Below, in pieces: positions 45,592 through 52,816 of a stretch of DNA of 64,000 nucleotides (position 1 is its first letter; every line of letters starts with the position of its first letter). Both the position numbers and the translations under genes were made by a program. The notes beneath the pieces were generated by a model, which made no database searches, was not told where the DNA came from, and saw nothing but the letters and a program-made list of their open reading frames with translations. The stretch lies in assembly GCA_003225055.1 (NCBI GenBank), contig QIAU01000139.1, positions 20,988-84,987 on the forward strand. The letters are read 5' to 3'. Origin of the DNA: Acidobacteriota bacterium. Lineage in GTDB: Bacteria; Acidobacteriota; Terriglobia; Terriglobales; Acidobacteriaceae.

Positions 45592-45828
45592 ATTGACATC
45601 CTCCTCTACCTTATAGGGACAGGATTCCTACAGAGCTTCGCTGGTTTTGCGAAGTCTCTTCGGTGAGGCTTGCGCTCGCAACGGGTCAGTCCCCGTCAGC
45701 AGTAAGCAAGAAAACGAACCTGGGACAGCAACAGGTGTTCCCCGCTTTCCTACGCAAAATGAACCTGCTGTTCCTGCCGGCCATCCTGCCACTAATGCTG
45801 CTGATTTTCTGGCTATTCCGAGTTCGCT
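45592..45828 (-). mobile_element. Right-end remnant of an IS200/IS605-type element (tnpB 3' end / guide-RNA-like region)
   Basis: On the minus strand a frame ends in DPLRAQASPKRLRKTSEAL with TAG at 45628-45630 and continues into AGGAATCCTGTCCCTATAAG then GTAGAGGAGGATGTCAATG, ending at 45592. The closing GGAGGATGTCAATG and the hairpin-rich stretch are what I recognise as the conserved right end of TnpB-carrying IS200/IS605 elements, where the omega-RNA overlaps the tnpB 3' end. Upstream the frame meets a stop at 45829 and no TnpB catalytic motifs remain, so at most the last 66 codons survive. Judged from memory of such ends; no transposase gene is present in the window. Confidence 0.5.
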
Positions 45829-46153
45829 TCACAAATGCATACAAGGGAAAAGCGATGCCACGCGGTGGCGATGCTTACTCGTTACGGACTTAGCCTTCGA
45901 GCGTTTCTCGCTGAAAGGCATGCAGAGGCGAATATTTCCACCATCCGGAGTCTCAGAGGAAACCCGCAGATCGTGATTACGGCGTCCGCGATTAGGTTGC
46001 TCTGTGTTCTGATTTAGCGACCCTTCATTTCACTGAAGTAGGGCGCGATCCTCGCCGCCTGTACTCTTGGTGCACCCACCACGACCGTGCTATTTGCTGC
46101 GGAAAATTCGGTGTCACAGTGATCTAGACAGTTCGCACAGGAAACTGCCTTAG

Positions 46154-46459
46154 ATGTCACAAGAGCGCCGTCACAACCAGCGTTTCCCGATGCACCAAGT
46201 GGCGTCGATCATTTTGCGGGGGGGCGAGACGTGCCGTGCTATCGGTAAGAACATTTCGAGCGGCGGCGCATTCTTCGTCTGCGACCGCCAACTCACGGTA
46301 GATTCCGAAGTGGAGGTGATTCTTGTGCTACCTGCCGAAGTTACCCATACCGAGAGTAAGCGTGCATCGTGCCTAAGCAAAGTTCTACGTGTAAACCCAG
46401 CGTCGAAAAAAGGAAGATTCGGAACCGCCGTAGCCTTCCACGAATACCGCCTCCCCTGA
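46154..46459 (+). CDS. PilZ-domain protein, putative c-di-GMP receptor
   Basis: A 101-residue single-domain protein. The N-terminal RRHNQRF supplies the arginine-rich switch and NISSGGAFF is the (D/N)xSxxG motif of PilZ domains, which together bind cyclic di-GMP. The rest (VDSEVEVILVLPAE, LRVNPASKKGRFGTAVAF) completes the small beta-barrel. AGGAAAC precedes the ATG. No associated enzyme; it converges with the CNT transporter gene. Target process unknown, commonly motility or exopolysaccharide. Confidence 0.85.
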   Translation: MSQERRHNQRFPMHQVASIILRGGETCRAIGKNISSGGAFFVCDRQLTVDSEVEVILVLPAEVTHTESKRASCLSKVLRVNPASKKGRFGTAVAFHEYRLP

Positions 46460-46511
46460 GGTCTGAACCAACTCCCACCCAGTCGGCAGAAAAAAACGAT
46501 GCTCGGGAGTT

Positions 46512-47756
46512 CTACAGCAGCATGCCGGCAATCGAAGCCGACATCAAGTTGGCCATCGTCCCGGCGAGCATGGCTCGGACTCCCAGTCTGGCGAGTTCGC
46601 CCTTTTTGTTGGGTGCCAGGGCGCCGATCCCACCTATCTGGATTCCGATGGAGCTCAAGTTAGCAAACCCACAGAGGGCGAACGTGGCAATAGTAAACGA
46701 CCTAGGATCAAGTGCCGCTTTCTGACTGCCTAACATCGTGAAGGCGATCACCTCGTTCAGTGCCATACGCGTACCCAGCAGATTGCCGATGGCCGGGCAG
46801 TCTTTCCATGGGACGCCAACCACCCAGGCAATGGGGGCGAACAGGACGCCGAAAATCCGCTCCAGGCTTTCCGGAAACCAGGAGAAACCGACGTGGGCCA
46901 GGCCAGCATGAATTCCCGCCAAAATCCCGTTCAACAAGGCAACCAGGGCAAGAAAGGAAATTAACATTGCGGCAACATTCAGAGCCAGGTTAAGGCCGTC
47001 GGTTGTACCTCGGGAAATCGCGCCCAACAGGTTCTCCTGTTCTTCTGCCTTTTGCTCTTCCTCGCTGAGCACTACGCGTCCTCGGGTCTTAGGCTGTTCC
47101 GTCTCGGGCACCAGCATCTTGGAGATCAGGATGGTTCCAGGCGCTGTCATGATGACGGCAGTGAGCAGATGTTTGGGATCGATGCCCACCAAGATGTACG
47201 CAGCCATGATGCCGCCCGAAACGTGGGCCATGCCGCTGGTCATGATGGTCATCAGCTCGGAGCGGGTCACATCGGGAAGAAAGGGCCGGATGGTCAGGGG
47301 AGCCTCGGTCTGTCCCATAAAAATGCTGGCGGCCACATTCAGCGACTCGGCGCCACTGGCTCCCATGAAGCCGGTCATGACCTTCGCCGCCTGCCGGATG
47401 ATGAATTGCATAATGCCGTAGTGATAGAGGACCGCGAAAAAGGCGGCAATAAAAATGATGGTCGGAAGTACCTGAAAGGCAAAATAAAAGCCCAGGGATG
47501 AGTGTTGCTTGCCCAACTCTCCAAACACGAACGTGGAGCCGGCAAAGGCATTGTTCAGGAGCTTTCTGACCAAGTCACCCGCGACCTGAAAAATGAGGCG
47601 TCCGACTTCGACTTTGAGCACGAACACGGCAAACGCAAATTGGAGGGCCAGTCCCCAGGCCACGGTCTTAATCGGAATCGCGCGGCGATTGGTGGAAAAA
47701 GCGAAAGCCAAGCCCAGCATCGTCAGGAGACCGAGAATTCCGGTAAATCGTCCCAT
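46512..47756 (-). CDS. CNT-family concentrative nucleoside transporter (NupC type)
   Basis: A 414-residue inner-membrane symporter. Family marks: FMGQTEAPLTIRPFLPDVTR, LMTIMTSGMAHVSGGIMAAY, the GLNLALNVAAMLISFLALVA segment and the C-terminal FANLSSIGIQIGGIGALAPN with NLMSASIAGMLL. The QTEAP and GLNL/NVAAM-type segments line the nucleoside and cation site. Last gene of the minus-strand nucleoside operon, 13 nt after thymidine phosphorylase. It would import intact nucleosides for the cytosolic enzymes encoded upstream. Confidence 0.93.
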   Translation of the reverse strand: MGRFTGILGLLTMLGLAFAFSTNRRAIPIKTVAWGLALQFAFAVFVLKVEVGRLIFQVAGDLVRKLLNNAFAGSTFVFGELGKQHSSLGFYFAFQVLPTIIFIAAFFAVLYHYGIMQFIIRQAAKVMTGFMGASGAESLNVAASIFMGQTEAPLTIRPFLPDVTRSELMTIMTSGMAHVSGGIMAAYILVGIDPKHLLTAVIMTAPGTILISKMLVPETEQPKTRGRVVLSEEEQKAEEQENLLGAISRGTTDGLNLALNVAAMLISFLALVALLNGILAGIHAGLAHVGFSWFPESLERIFGVLFAPIAWVVGVPWKDCPAIGNLLGTRMALNEVIAFTMLGSQKAALDPRSFTIATFALCGFANLSSIGIQIGGIGALAPNKKGELARLGVRAMLAGTMANLMSASIAGMLL

Positions 47757-47769
47757 TCCAGTTCTCTCT

Positions 47770-49116
47770 TCAACTCTTAATGATTTCCCTGATAAGCGCT
47801 CTGACCTTGGCTGGAGGAGAGTCTGCGACGCGATAACTCTGCCCGATCAATTGCCGCGCACGAGCCGCGCGGGTCGTATCATTGTAATGAATGGTGCAAA
47901 GGGGGTCACCTTCACCCACCTGATCCCCTACCTTTTTATGTAGAGCCAGTCCAACCGCGGGATCGATCGAGTCTTCCTTCTTTTCCCGACCGCCCCCGAG
48001 GATGACATTGGCGGTTCCCAAGGCCTCGCAATCTACGCTGGTCACGTAGCCGCCTCGCGCGCTCGTCACCTCAAGCTTATATTTGGCGTGCGGAAGACGC
48101 TTCGGGTCGTCCACCACGCCGCGATCGCCACCCTGTAAAGCAATCATCTCGCCGAATTTCTTCATCGCCTTTCCCGAGGCAATGATTTTTGCGGCGAGTT
48201 CCCTGCCCTGCTCGACCGTTACTGAAACACCTCCGAGATGAAACATCCATCCTGCCAGCTCAAGACACAATGTCCGGAGATCTTCGGGACCTTTTCCCCG
48301 TAAAACATCCAACACCTCCATCACCTCCAGCGCGTTCCCCACCAGCGAGCCGAGGGGCTGGTCCATATCCGTAATCAAGGCGACAACTTTCTTGCCCATT
48401 TGCTCGCCAGTTTCCACCATCAACTCGGCGAGGAAGCGCGCGTCTTCCTCTCTTTTCATGAACGCGCCAGAGCCGGTTTTCACATCGAGCAACAACGAAT
48501 CTATGCCCTCGGCGAGTTTCTTGCTCATGATCGAGGCGCAGATCAGATGCGGGCTCTCCACGGTTCCCGTAACATCGCGCAAGGCATAAAGCTTGCGGTC
48601 GGCAGGAGCGATTTCAGCGGTCTGCCCGATCATGGCGCAGCCCGATTGGCGAAGCACATCGCTAAATTCTGAAACGGTAAGGTTCACTCTAAAGCCGGGA
48701 ATTGACTCCAGCTTGTCCAAGGTGCCGCCGGTGTGTCCCAGGCCGCGACCGCTGATCATGGGAACCAGCAGGCCGCCGGCCGCGACTACCGGTGCCAGAA
48801 CGAGCGAGGTTTTATCGCCCACTCCTCCGGTCGAGTGCTTGTCGACTTTTTTGCCGGGAAATTCGGAGAGATCCAAAACCTCTCCCGAGTGCAGCATGGC
48901 GGCCGTCAGGGCCGCCGTTTCGGCCCGCGTCAGTCCTCGCAGGACGGCAGCCATCAGCCATGCCGATGCCTGGTAATCAGGGATCTCGGATTTCGTGTAA
49001 CCACGAATGAAGAATTCGATCTCGCTCCGCGAAAGTTCGTGGCCATCGCGTTTTTTGCGGATGACGTCAATGGCACGAAAGCCGGTAGAAGGCGCGCTGG
49101 CGGGCTGAGTATTCAC
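47770..49116 (-). CDS. deoA: Thymidine / pyrimidine-nucleoside phosphorylase
   Basis: A 448-residue enzyme converting thymidine, deoxyuridine or uridine and phosphate to base and (deoxy)ribose-1-phosphate. The phosphate-binding signature KVDKHSTGGVGDKTSLVLAP is at residues 90-109, followed by SGRGLGHTGGTLDKLESIPG, LRDVTGTVESPHLICASIMS (base site) and LLDVKTGSGAFMK. Length and motif order match DeoA/Pdp. The ATG overlaps the stop of the cytidine deaminase gene by four bases, so the two are coupled; the transporter follows 13 nt later. No phosphopentomutase (deoB) gene is in the window. Confidence 0.95.
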   Translation of the reverse strand: MNTQPASAPSTGFRAIDVIRKKRDGHELSRSEIEFFIRGYTKSEIPDYQASAWLMAAVLRGLTRAETAALTAAMLHSGEVLDLSEFPGKKVDKHSTGGVGDKTSLVLAPVVAAGGLLVPMISGRGLGHTGGTLDKLESIPGFRVNLTVSEFSDVLRQSGCAMIGQTAEIAPADRKLYALRDVTGTVESPHLICASIMSKKLAEGIDSLLLDVKTGSGAFMKREEDARFLAELMVETGEQMGKKVVALITDMDQPLGSLVGNALEVMEVLDVLRGKGPEDLRTLCLELAGWMFHLGGVSVTVEQGRELAAKIIASGKAMKKFGEMIALQGGDRGVVDDPKRLPHAKYKLEVTSARGGYVTSVDCEALGTANVILGGGREKKEDSIDPAVGLALHKKVGDQVGEGDPLCTIHYNDTTRAARARQLIGQSYRVADSPPAKVRALIREIIKS

Positions 49117-49523
49117 TTCAGGCGAAACCCTTCCGGCAGGAGCTCTGTAATATGCGCTTGCTTCCAGCCTTGAGCGGTCGGGAAGAAGATGATTGCCTGC
49201 GGACCAAATTCAAAAATTACCTGCCGGCAAGCGCCACAAGGAGCGCACGGCAGCTCTTTCGCATTTAGTACCGCAAGCGCTCGAATCCTCAGTTTCGGGC
49301 CCGAGCGGGCGATGGCTGCAAAAACGGCGGTTCGCTCGGCGCAGTTGGTCAGGCCATAGGAGGCATTCTCCACGTTGCATCCGGCGAAAATCTCTCCCGT
49401 CCCGGTTAGCAATGCCGCCCCTACCCTGAATTGCGAATAGGGCGCATAGGCACGCTTGGCTGCCGCTCGAGCGGCCTTTATCAGCCGCTCGCGATCTTCA
49501 GCGGAAATGTTGTTGCTGCCCAT
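49113..49523 (-). CDS. cdd: Cytidine deaminase
   Basis: A 136-residue homotetrameric-type enzyme deaminating cytidine and deoxycytidine to uridine and deoxyuridine. Zinc ligands Cys61, Cys93 and Cys96, catalytic Glu63 (CAERTAVF, LPCAPCGACRQ) and the substrate loop GCNVENASYG are all present. Length typical of small bacterial Cdd. It overlaps deoA by four bases and lies 33 nt after the permease gene, feeding uridine/deoxyuridine to DeoA. Confidence 0.95.
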   Translation of the reverse strand: MGSNNISAEDRERLIKAARAAAKRAYAPYSQFRVGAALLTGTGEIFAGCNVENASYGLTNCAERTAVFAAIARSGPKLRIRALAVLNAKELPCAPCGACRQVIFEFGPQAIIFFPTAQGWKQAHITELLPEGFRLK

Positions 49524-49556
49524 AAGAACCGAAGATCCCCGACTTCCGTCGACACC

Positions 49557-50534
49557 CTACCCATTCGCCCGGGCGACCAGCAGGATGGCCAAACCATAGA
49601 AGATGAACATGAGGGTCAGGTAGAGCTTGGCGCGGCCGGCCGAACCTTCAAATTCCCTCCAGGCCAGGATTCCCCAGAGCGCCGCGACCATCGGTGCGGA
49701 TTGGCCGATCGCGTAAGAGATGGCCACGCCGGTGAAGCTGGCGGCCACCAGATTGAAGACCGTGCCCAGGCCCCAGATAAATCCGCCCAGTATGCCGAGA
49801 AGATGCCCCGAAGCGGGTGCGTGGAAAAATCCGCTAAAGCCTACCGGCTCGCCCACAAGCGGCTGCTTCATAAAATAAATATTCCAGATGAAGCAGGAGA
49901 GCAACGCTCCCAGCGTCAAGAACACGGCAGCGCTATAGGGTCCGAGGGTATTGCCGCGGGTCATGGCGTGAGTCATAAAGGGTGCCCACAAGCCCATCAG
50001 AACTCCGGAGACAAGGCAGGTAATCAGGCTCTTCTTCGTCACCGTCCGTCCTGCCGATCGGAGGCTGCCATAAGCCTTGCCGTCCAGAATGACCGCAATC
50101 AGCGCGCACGCAACACCGGCAGCCAACAATCCTGCATTCCCCTTCGGCTGAAGGGCGTAGCTCAACACGACACCAACCACCAGCGCAATACCAATGGCAA
50201 CCGGAAACGCTACGGAGAGTCCCGCCATGTCAATTGCTGCGACGAGCAAGAGGTTGGCGAGGTTGAACAGGGCGCCGCCAATCAGGGCGTAAACGATATT
50301 GGAGCCATCAGAAGAATGAACGTTATTCAGGAACCTGGAGGCATCGTGCCCCGTACTGCCCATTGTCAAAGCGAGAATTAGGGAGATCAGAAAGATGCCA
50401 ACCGCATAGTCCCAATAGAAAAGCTCAAAACGATAATTCTTGACACCCTTATAGGTGTTTGCCCACGAGCCCCAACAGATGGCGCTCGTGATCATCATCA
50501 GCAGCGCAATGCCCAGACTTTGTGGCGTGAACAT
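49557..50534 (-). CDS. DMT-superfamily permease, GRP/ureide-permease-like
   Basis: A 325-residue, about 10-TM carrier. The frame begins at 50594, but the ATG at 50534 has AGGAGAAACG directly before it (MFTPQSLGIALLMMITSAIC) and is taken as the start. CWGSWANTYKG, FELFYWDYAVGIFLISLILA and GLSVAFPVAIGIALVVGVVL recall sugar (RbsU/GlcU) and plant ureide permeases. The duplicated helix bundle is visible from repeated GG(A/F)xxN(L/V) segments. Between a nucleoside hydrolase and cytidine deaminase in one operon, it probably imports the ribose or base (ureide) released by the hydrolase. Specificity is inferred from context only. Confidence 0.8.
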   Translation of the reverse strand: MFTPQSLGIALLMMITSAICWGSWANTYKGVKNYRFELFYWDYAVGIFLISLILALTMGSTGHDASRFLNNVHSSDGSNIVYALIGGALFNLANLLLVAAIDMAGLSVAFPVAIGIALVVGVVLSYALQPKGNAGLLAAGVACALIAVILDGKAYGSLRSAGRTVTKKSLITCLVSGVLMGLWAPFMTHAMTRGNTLGPYSAAVFLTLGALLSCFIWNIYFMKQPLVGEPVGFSGFFHAPASGHLLGILGGFIWGLGTVFNLVAASFTGVAISYAIGQSAPMVAALWGILAWREFEGSAGRAKLYLTLMFIFYGLAILLVARANG

Positions 50535-50590
50535 CGTTTCTCCTAAGGCGGTCCGCCCAACAGCTCCGTGGGAAACGCCTGCCTGCGAAT

Positions 50591-51658
50591 TCACTTGCCT
50601 TGGATTCTCGACACAAATAGCTGCAAAAACCGGTCGGCATCAACCTCAACGCAGACCTTCGCATTGGGAGATACTTTGTCGACCCCCTCGATCACGTAGT
50701 GGTCACCGTGAAGCACATTTCGCTCGATCGTGCCATGACGATTGGCAACCGTTTCGCCACGAGTGAATGCCCCGGTGGTTTCAACCTCCACATGCATTTC
50801 GGGGGCTTTCACGAGGGTGGCATCAATCGCTACGCCGACCGCTAATGGATCGTACATGGGGGTACCTGGCCAGCCGAATCGCGCCGACAGGTCTACCAAG
50901 TATTTCGCAACCTTGTAAATGAAATCATTGACCGGCCCGTGTGTGCTGCCGAGCTGGTCCAGGTACTTTCGGGAAAGCAGCGTCTTATCACCGACGTCGA
51001 GCCCAACCATGGTTAGAGGCCAGCCTGCCTGGAAGACAATCTGTGCGGCTTCCGGATCGTTGTAGATATTGGCTTCAGCAGCGGCGTTCACGTTCCCTCC
51101 TGAAATCGAGCCCCCCATGAGTATGACTTCCTTCACTAAAGGGACAATGGAAGGATCCTGGAGAACTGCGAGTGCAATGTTGGTGAGCGGACCGACGGGA
51201 ACTAACGTAATTTCGTGGGGCGCGGCGTGTACCATCTGGATGATGAGATCCGGTCCGAAATGCCCGTTGACTTTGCATTTGCTTGGCGGAAGCTCGACAT
51301 TGGCTAAGCCATTTCTGCCGTGCCAGAATTCCGCCGTAATCAGTTTCTGAAAGAGGGGATGCTGCGCACCGGCGGCGACCGGTATGTCGCAACGATTCAC
51401 CAGAGAAACCATGCGCAGCGCATTCTCCAGACCCTGAGCGGCCGTCACGTTGCCCGGGACCACGGTGATTGCGCGCACGTCCAACTCCGGCGACTCCAGC
51501 GCGAGCATCAAAGCCATGGCGTCGTCGGACCCGGGATCGGTGTCGAAAATGATTTTTCTGGACGCGGCGAAACCGGGCGTCGGAGCAATGGTCAGGAATA
51601 TCAGGAGCAGAGCGGAAATATGCGGGATGCGCGCACCATACGACTGGAAGCGTTTCAG
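50591..51658 (-). CDS. Exported nucleoside hydrolase (IunH family), non-ATG start
   Basis: A ribohydrolase cleaving nucleosides to base and ribose. The first ATG, at 51517, falls inside the essential calcium motif KIIFDTDPGSDDA, so the real start is upstream. No ATG, GTG or TTG lies in frame between that motif and the stop near 51742; the best candidate is CTG at 51658, with GGAGA nine bases upstream, which opens a signal peptide (LLLIFLTIAPTPGFAAS) and gives 355 residues. Other marks: VGPLTNIALAVL, VILMGGSISGGN, NIYNDPEAAQIVF, and PMYDPLAVGVA supplying the last Asp. First gene of the nucleoside operon; the deoC gene diverges 115 bases away. Export implies action outside the cytoplasm. Confidence 0.85.
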   Translation of the reverse strand: MKRFQSYGARIPHISALLLIFLTIAPTPGFAASRKIIFDTDPGSDDAMALMLALESPELDVRAITVVPGNVTAAQGLENALRMVSLVNRCDIPVAAGAQHPLFQKLITAEFWHGRNGLANVELPPSKCKVNGHFGPDLIIQMVHAAPHEITLVPVGPLTNIALAVLQDPSIVPLVKEVILMGGSISGGNVNAAAEANIYNDPEAAQIVFQAGWPLTMVGLDVGDKTLLSRKYLDQLGSTHGPVNDFIYKVAKYLVDLSARFGWPGTPMYDPLAVGVAIDATLVKAPEMHVEVETTGAFTRGETVANRHGTIERNVLHGDHYVIEGVDKVSPNAKVCVEVDADRFLQLFVSRIQGK

Positions 51659-51773
51659 AGGCTTTTGTCTCCGGAATGCGACGTAGCCTAGCGTCGGGAC
51701 CGAAATGGTGTCAAGGCCAATCTGTGCAACTGGTGTGACTCATTCGAACGCGCCTGACGTACAATCGAGGGCG

Positions 51774-52787
51774 ATGTCGCGGGAAGAGACAATACGCTAC
51801 CCCGACGCCCAGATACCCGCAGTGCTTTGCGGCCGCCCCCTGCTCTCCAACCGGGGCATTCCGCTGAACCTTGACCGGGTAAAGGAGGTTCGCGTCAACA
51901 CTAGCGCGGTGGAACGCAGAGCGCAAACCCATGTTGCGCGGCGAACCGTCAAGAAAGAGTGGCAGGCCGCCTGGCTCTTGCGCGCAATCTCCTGTATGGA
52001 CCTGACGACTCTTTCGGGTGACGACACCGCAGATCGCGTGCGCCGGCTTTGTGCCAAGGCGCGTCAGCCCATTCAGCACCAACTCGCGAAATCTTTGGGC
52101 ATCGAAGAACTCGGAATTAAGGTGGCGGCGGTCTGTGTCTATCACAAGTTCGTTGAAACTGCGGTTGGAGAACTCAAGGGCAGCGGCGTGAAGGTCGCTG
52201 CCGTATCCACCGGATTCCCCGCAGGACTGTCTCCGTGGGAAGAGCGCATTGCAGAGATCCGCCGTTCCCTGGAAGCCGGGGCCGACGAAATCGACACAGT
52301 CATTACCCGAGCACACGTTTTTGAAGGACGCTGGCAGCAGCTCTACGACGAAGTTGCCGAGTTCAAACGAGCCTCGAACGGCGTCCCCATGAAGGTCATC
52401 CTCGGCGCTGGCGATCTGGTGACCCTGAGAAACGTGGGGCGTGCCAGCTTCGTAGCCATGATGGCCGGCGCTGACTTCATTAAGACCTCAACCGGCAAGG
52501 AGGCAACTAACGCAACTCTTCCGGTCGGATTGGTGATGGCGCGGGCCATTCGGGAATATGCTCAGGAGACCGGGATGGCGGTTGGCTTCAAGCCCGCAGG
52601 CGGAATTCGCACCGCGAAACAATCCATCGAATGGCTCTCGCTTATGAAAGAAGAACTTGGAAATTCGTGGATGAAGGCGGAGCTTTTCCGATTGGGAGCA
52701 AGTGGTCTGCTAAACGACATTGAGCGGCAGTTGGAGCATCATGCTACGGGCCGGTACTCAGCCGATTACCGGCATCCGATCGCCTAG
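51774..52787 (+). CDS. deoC: Deoxyribose-phosphate aldolase
   Basis: A 337-residue aldolase splitting 2-deoxyribose-5-phosphate into glyceraldehyde-3-phosphate and acetaldehyde. Start ATG at 51774 (MSREETIRYPDAQ); the frame extends to 51705 without support. Catalytic residues by analogy with the E. coli enzyme: Asp174 (ADEIDTVI), Schiff-base Lys237 (DFIKTSTGKEA) and Lys273 (GFKPAGGIRTA). About 80 residues longer at the N-terminus than the E. coli enzyme, as in the long DERA subgroup. It diverges from the nucleoside operon and is followed 29 nt later by an aldehyde dehydrogenase that can remove the acetaldehyde. Confidence 0.93.
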   Translation: MSREETIRYPDAQIPAVLCGRPLLSNRGIPLNLDRVKEVRVNTSAVERRAQTHVARRTVKKEWQAAWLLRAISCMDLTTLSGDDTADRVRRLCAKARQPIQHQLAKSLGIEELGIKVAAVCVYHKFVETAVGELKGSGVKVAAVSTGFPAGLSPWEERIAEIRRSLEAGADEIDTVITRAHVFEGRWQQLYDEVAEFKRASNGVPMKVILGAGDLVTLRNVGRASFVAMMAGADFIKTSTGKEATNATLPVGLVMARAIREYAQETGMAVGFKPAGGIRTAKQSIEWLSLMKEELGNSWMKAELFRLGASGLLNDIERQLEHHATGRYSADYRHPIA

Positions 52788-52816
52788 CCGGCAGCAGCAG
52801 GAGATTGAGAGAAGGG

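Noticed and set aside
46460..46511. AACTCCC...GGGAGTT as a terminator between PilZ and the CNT transporter
   Set aside because: The loop would be about 27 bases and there is no T-run after it.
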